Source: Streptomyces phaeolivaceus (lineage in GTDB: Bacteria > Actinomycetota > Actinomycetes > Streptomycetales > Streptomycetaceae). From it: a stretch of DNA of 64,000 bases. A program made the position numbers and the translations under genes. Positions 60,346 through 64,000 of the stretch are shown piece after piece. The stretch covers positions 4,650,001 to 4,714,000 of the forward strand of contig NZ_CP045096.1 of assembly GCF_009184865.1 (NCBI RefSeq), in the 5' to 3' direction. The notes beneath the pieces were generated by a model. It worked only from the letters and a program-made list of their open reading frames with translations, searched no databases and was not told the DNA's origin. Positions within the stretch are counted from its first letter, which is position 1; the number at the start of each line of letters is the position of its first letter.

Positions 60346-61476
60346 TCAGCTCAGTTCCGAGATGGTCGTACGGACCTTGGTGATGATCTCCGGCGGCATC
60401 GGGGCGTACCCGGCCTCGGAGAGCAGCGCCTGGCCGTCCTCGGACGCGATGTAGGTGAGGAAGGACTTGGTGGCGGGCAGGGTGTCCGCCTTGTTGCCCT
60501 TGTCACAGACGATCTCGTAGGTGACGAGGGTGATCGGGTAGGCGCCCTCGGCGGTGGGCTTGTAGTTCAGCTCCAGCGCCAGGTCCTTGCCCGTGCCTAC
60601 GACCTTGGCCTCGGAGATGGCCTTGGTGGCGTTCTCGACGGTCGCCTTGACCGGCTCGGCGGCGTCGGTCTTGACGTCGACCGTGCTGATGCCGTCCTTG
60701 GCGTAGGAGAGCTCCATGTAGGAGATCGCGCCCTTGGTGTCCGTCACGCCCTGCGCGACACCGGAGGAGCCCTGCGCGGACTGGCCGCCCTTGGCCTGCC
60801 AGGCCTTGCCGCCCTCGTACTTCCACTGGTCGGGGGCCGCGGCGATCAGGTACTTGGTGAAGTTGTCCGTGGTGCCGGACTCGTCCGAGCGGTGGAAGGC
60901 CTGGATCTTGAGGTCGGGCAGCTCGGCGTCGGGGTTCAGCGCCTTGATGGCCGCGTCGTTCCAGTTGCTGATCTTGCTGTCGAAGATCAGGGCGAGGGTC
61001 TTGGCGTCCAGGACCAGGTTGTCGACACCCGGGACGTTGTAACCGACGGCGATCGGGCCGCCGACCATCGGCAGGTCGATGCCCTGACCGTCGGTGCAGA
61101 CCTCCTTGGAGGCCGTGACCTCCTCGGGCTTCAGCGCCGAGTCGGAGCCCGCGAAGGCGACCTGGCCCTGGGTGAACGCGGTGATGCCCGCGCCCGAACC
61201 GCTGCCCTTGTAGTTGATCACGACGTCCTTGCAGGCCGTCTGGTACTGCTTCACCCAGGCGTCGATCGCGTTCTTCTGCGCGGAGGAGCCGTCGGCCAGC
61301 AGCTGGCCCTTGGCGTCGCCACAGTCGATCTTGCTGGCGGGCGCGGAGCTGTCGCTGGTGCCGCTCGCACCACCACTGGTGTCGTCGGACCCGCACGCGG
61401 TGAGGGTCAGGACGCCGGTGACGGCGACAGCACCGAGAGAAAGGGCGCGCAGTCGGTTCTTGCGCTGAAGCTTCAC
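60346..61476 (-). CDS. pstS: Phosphate-binding lipoprotein PstS
   Basis: 376 residues from GTG 61476 (KLQRKNRLRALSLGAVAVTG). The lipobox is TLTAC with lipidated C28. The mature protein has phosphate-binding motifs (LLADGSSAQKNAIDAWVKQY, NYKGSGSGAGITAFTQGQ, AFHRSDESGTTDNFTKYL). It binds phosphate outside the membrane and passes it to PstCA. A PHO box lies 195 bp upstream, so PhoP control is expected. Confidence 0.97.
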   Translation of the reverse strand: MKLQRKNRLRALSLGAVAVTGVLTLTACGSDDTSGGASGTSDSSAPASKIDCGDAKGQLLADGSSAQKNAIDAWVKQYQTACKDVVINYKGSGSGAGITAFTQGQVAFAGSDSALKPEEVTASKEVCTDGQGIDLPMVGGPIAVGYNVPGVDNLVLDAKTLALIFDSKISNWNDAAIKALNPDAELPDLKIQAFHRSDESGTTDNFTKYLIAAAPDQWKYEGGKAWQAKGGQSAQGSSGVAQGVTDTKGAISYMELSYAKDGISTVDVKTDAAEPVKATVENATKAISEAKVVGTGKDLALELNYKPTAEGAYPITLVTYEIVCDKGNKADTLPATKSFLTYIASEDGQALLSEAGYAPMPPEIITKVRTTISELS

Positions 61477-62022
61477 TTTCGGGAGTTCCTTCCAGGAGCC
61501 GCCGTCCACATGGCGGCGTGCGAAGTCGTCGTATCAGCCTCGGGACCCGTCCTGCTGATGCCTCTGGTCCCTCGGACTGCTGTCGTCACGGGTTGCGCGG
61601 CCGTGATTCGGCCCGCAGCCCGCACCGGGTAAGGCCGAAATTAGGCAGATCAGGTGAAGCCGCCAATGGACGGAAGTGAACGGCGAGTGAACCCCTGCCG
61701 ACAGTGCGGTGAGGTCACGGAATGCTCACGGGGAGGGCACGTGCGGATTCCAATGCCACGACCCCGCTTCCCTCACCTCACGCACACCACCGGACTCAAC
61801 AGTTCCACATCACCCGTACCCCCACACGCCCACTCCCGCGCGGAGCGCGAAAGGGGGGCGAAGGGGCGCAGCCCCTGGATGGGGGCACCTCCCGATCGAG
61901 CGCAGCCGAGAGTGGGGGAGGGACGGGTAAGGGCGGCGGGGGGCGACAACCGGGAACCTCACCCCCACGATCCCCGTCTCGTTCCACGACCCACCCCACG
62001 CGCGGCGCACCGGGAGACCCAC
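61477..62022. other. Intergenic region between pstS and the FAD oxidoreductase
   Basis: 546 bp without a convincing gene. It holds the pstS promoter and PHO box (61671-61692) on the minus strand and the ribosome site of the FAD enzyme at the right end. A short GGGGGCGAAGGGGCGCAGCCCC-like palindromic patch lies at about 61855-61880. Confidence 0.6.
61671..61692 (-). promoter_or_regulatory. PHO box of pstS
   Basis: On the minus strand two adjacent 11-bp direct repeat units read GTTCACTCGCC (61682-61692) and GTTCACTTCCG (61671-61681). This matches the Streptomyces PhoP consensus with GTTCAC cores at 11-bp spacing, about 195 bp upstream of the pstS start. Confidence 0.85.
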
Positions 62023-63564
62023 ATGGAACGGCGCACATTCATAGGCGGCACCGCAGCCGCCACCCTCACCACCCTGACCGCCTGCACCACCACCCCCTCC
62101 CCCGCCACCCGCGCCACGGACACCGCCCTGCGCACCACCACGACCACCACCTCCAAGGTCACCGCCGCCAACTGGTCCGCCCTGGCCCGCGACCTCGACG
62201 GCCCCCTGATCCGCCCCGGCGACAAGGCCTGGTCCACGGCCCGCCAGCTCTACAACACCCGCTTCGACACCCTGAAGCCCACCGCCGTCGCCTATGTCGC
62301 CCACCCCGACGACATCCGTACGACGCTCGCCTACGCCAGGGCCCACGACATCAAGGTCTCGATCCGCAACGGCGGCCACTCCTACGCGGGCTGGTCCTCC
62401 GGCAACGGCCGCCTGGTCATCGACGTCTCGAAACTGAACAAGGTCCGCGCCTCCGCGAACGAGGCGGTCGTGGGCGCGGGCTCCAAACTCATCGACGTCT
62501 ACCGCGCGCTGGCCGCGAAGGGCGTCACCGTCCCCGCCGGCTCCTGCCCGACCGTCGGCGTCTCCGGCCTGACCCTGGGCGGCGGCCACGGCGTCACCTC
62601 CCGCGCGTACGGCCTGACCTGCGACAGCCTCACCCAGGCCACACTGATAACCGCCGACGGAAGACAACTGACCGCGAACGCCACCACCAACAAGGACCTG
62701 TTCTGGGCCCTGCGGGGCGCCGGCAACGGCAACTTCGGCGTGGTCACCGAACTCCGCTTCAGGACCCACCCGGCCGCCCGGGGCGTCACCGCGTATCTCA
62801 CCTGGCCGTGGTCGAAGGCCGCCGCCGTACTGAAGGCCTGGCAGGAGTGGGGCCCGACACAGCCCGACGAGATCTGGTCCTCCTGCCACCTGGAGAACGG
62901 CGGCGGCCCGACCGTGGCGATAGCCGCCTTCACCCTCGGCACGTACGGCGACCTGGAGAACGCCCTCGACCGCCTGGCCGACCGCGTCGGCACCCCGGCC
63001 CGCAGCGTCTCCCTGAAGCGCCGCTCGTACGAGGACGCGATGGAGGGCTACGCGGGCTGCGCCTCCTTCTCGGCCGACGCCAAGTGCCACCTTCCCGGCT
63101 CGACACCGGGCCGCTCCCCGCAGGGCGCGCTGGGCCGCGAGACGTACGCCGCGCGCTCGGACTTCTTCGACCGCTCGATCTCGTCGGCGGGCGTCCAGAC
63201 CCTCCTGACCCAGGTCGCGGGGGTGAAGGGCGGCGCGGGCGGCATCGCGTTCACCGCTCTCGGCGGCCAGGTCAACCGGGTCTCGCCCACGGCCACGGCC
63301 TTCGTCCACCGCCGCTCCCGGATGCTGGCGCAGTACCTCGCCTCCTGGAAGCCCGGCACCTCCGGCACGACGGCCCAGTCCTGGCTCACCACGGCCCACC
63401 ACGCCATGAACCGGCACGCCTCGGGCGCCGCCTACCAGAACTACACCGACCCCACCCTCACCGACTGGAAAAAGTCCTACTACGGCGAAGCGGCCCCCCG
63501 CCTGACCACCCTGAAGAAAAAATACGACCCCAACCGCTTCTTCACGTTCCCTCAGGCGCTGTAG
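62023..63564 (+). CDS. Exported FAD-linked oxidoreductase (berberine-bridge-type, bicovalent FAD)
   Basis: 513 residues from ATG 62023. The N-terminus has a twin-arginine-like start (ERRTFIGGTAAATLTTLTAC), suggesting Tat export, and a lipobox-like TAC. The FAD domain has H119 in RNGGHSYAGWSSGN and C175 in AGSCPTVGVSG, the His and Cys that covalently hold FAD in bicovalent berberine-bridge/GOOX-like enzymes. GGGHGVTSRAYGLTCDS follows. The C-terminal BBE domain ends YYGEAAPRLTTLKKKYDPNR. Substrates in the family are sugars or alkaloid-like compounds; the one here is unknown. Confidence 0.92.
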   Translation: MERRTFIGGTAAATLTTLTACTTTPSPATRATDTALRTTTTTTSKVTAANWSALARDLDGPLIRPGDKAWSTARQLYNTRFDTLKPTAVAYVAHPDDIRTTLAYARAHDIKVSIRNGGHSYAGWSSGNGRLVIDVSKLNKVRASANEAVVGAGSKLIDVYRALAAKGVTVPAGSCPTVGVSGLTLGGGHGVTSRAYGLTCDSLTQATLITADGRQLTANATTNKDLFWALRGAGNGNFGVVTELRFRTHPAARGVTAYLTWPWSKAAAVLKAWQEWGPTQPDEIWSSCHLENGGGPTVAIAAFTLGTYGDLENALDRLADRVGTPARSVSLKRRSYEDAMEGYAGCASFSADAKCHLPGSTPGRSPQGALGRETYAARSDFFDRSISSAGVQTLLTQVAGVKGGAGGIAFTALGGQVNRVSPTATAFVHRRSRMLAQYLASWKPGTSGTTAQSWLTTAHHAMNRHASGAAYQNYTDPTLTDWKKSYYGEAAPRLTTLKKKYDPNRFFTFPQAL

Positions 63565-63566
63565 TC

Positions 63567-63614
63567 CGCGCCCCGCAAGGGGCGCGGGGAACTGCGCGAG
63601 AACCCCCACCGAAC
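63567..63614. repeat. Dispersed intergenic palindrome, short copy
   Basis: CCGCGCCCCGCAAGGGGCGCGG hairpin followed by GGAACTGCGCGAGAACCCCCACC, directly after the oxidoreductase stop codon, so it probably acts as its terminator. Confidence 0.82.
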
Positions 63615-63635
63615 GCGCGCTGCAAGGCTGAAGCC

Positions 63636-63687
63636 GTGGGGATCAAGCGTGGGGATCAAGCATGGGGATCAAGCATGGGGGTCAAAG
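63636..63687. repeat. 13-bp tandem repeat, four units
   Basis: Four units of about GTGGGGATCAAGC (63636-63648, 63649-63661, 63662-63674, 63675-63687), the last two with ATGGGG. Non-coding. Confidence 0.88.
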
Positions 63688-63753
63688 GGGCACAGCCCCT
63701 TGAGGATGGGACGGGTAGGGGCGGCGGAGGCGAGAAAAAAATCGGGCGACCCC

Positions 63754-64000
63754 TCAGGCCGCGAGATCCCGCTCCTCCGCGGACGCCCCTTCAACCCGCG
63801 CCCCCGGAATCACCGCACGCCCCCCATCCCGCCCCCGAGCCCGCACAACCCACCCCACCCGAGGCGACCGCTCCACCGCCCGCATCAACGGCGTGAGCAT
63901 CGCCATGGCCACCGGCGACAACAACAACGCCACCGCGGTCCCGAGCGCGAACCCACCGATCACATCGGTCGGATAGTGCACACCCATGTAGACCCGGATG
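63754..64000 (-). CDS. PAP2-family phosphatase, partial
   Basis: The C-terminal 82 residues are visible; the rest lies past the right window edge. The motif YMGVHYPTDVIGG is the third PAP2 motif (SR-x5-H-x3-D), with the active-site histidine and aspartate. The next segment LGTAVALLLSPVAMAMLTPL is a transmembrane helix, and the tail is basic. PAP2 enzymes hydrolyse phospholipid phosphates or diphosphates such as phosphatidic acid or undecaprenyl diphosphate. Confidence 0.85.
   Translation of the reverse strand, partial: IRVYMGVHYPTDVIGGFALGTAVALLLSPVAMAMLTPLMRAVERSPRVGWVVRARGRDGGRAVIPGARVEGASAEERDLAA

Noticed and set aside
1..64000. tRNA and rRNA genes
   Set aside because: No cloverleaf or conserved rRNA segment was seen by eye; tRNAscan-SE and an rRNA profile search would be decisive.

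Overview
The window is a piece of a high-GC actinobacterial chromosome, almost certainly Streptomyces. The evidence is a strong G/C preference at codon third positions, GTG/TTG starts, ATGA/GTGA overlaps, WhiJ/AbaA-type XRE+DUF397 cassettes, an RsiG homologue with both c-di-GMP motifs, a GlnR regulator, mycothiol synthase and dispersed GC-rich palindromes. From about 19.3 kb to 61.5 kb the gene order resembles the S. coelicolor core region that I recall as running from nur (SCO4180) to csoR (SCO4136). That comparison is from memory and was not aligned. No rRNA, tRNA or CRISPR array was seen.

Layout. 0-4.1 kb: the end of a Tn7-like transposition module (TnsB-like DDE transposase, TnsC-like ATPase, TniQ), cut by the left window edge. 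4.1-10.6 kb: small accessory enzymes (PPOX-like protein, DinB, an F420-type nitroreductase/hemerythrin fusion), then a HelR-like RNA polymerase helicase with a TetR regulator. 10.6-17.5 kb: an unusual locus with one APH-like kinase, two HAD phosphatases, three paralogous GntR regulators and two divergent ~60-residue membrane proteins, with shared palindromic operators. 17.8-22.9 kb: Eis-like acetyltransferase, RsiG, D-aminoacyl-tRNA deacylase, YgfZ, Nur, nitrobindin-like protein and a 32-residue membrane peptide. 23-25 kb: first XRE/DUF397 cassette.

25-32 kb: DsrE-like protein, sulfur metabolism (DUF1416 and a rhodanese sulfurtransferase preceded by a 26-residue cysteine-rich leader peptide), LmeA-like protein, MoaD-like protein, hydrolase and GlnR. 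32-38.5 kb: LacI regulator, a broken trypsin gene, an HtrA-like protease and an MprAB-like two-component system. 38.5-41.5 kb: a VapBC-like toxin-antitoxin pair, a second XRE/DUF397 cassette with a palindromic operator, and a deletion scar joining fragments of an erythromycin-esterase-like gene and a response regulator gene. 41.5-48.2 kb: secreted 5'-nucleotidase, mycothiol synthase and a YtrA-type GntR/ABC operon with a perfect palindromic operator.

48.3-61.5 kb: phosphate metabolism. This holds ppk, a CHAD-domain protein, a decayed NUDIX gene beside an intact one, small and secreted proteins, csoR with its operator, a DUF47/pit phosphate transporter pair, and pstSCAB on the minus strand. 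pstS has a textbook PHO box, and a strong hairpin lies between pstS and pstC. The window ends with an exported bicovalent-type FAD oxidoreductase and a partial PAP2 phosphatase. The genes that cooperate most clearly are the phosphate set (uptake, storage as polyphosphate, scavenging by the nucleotidase), the sulfur set, and the repeated GntR/HAD/membrane-peptide modules.
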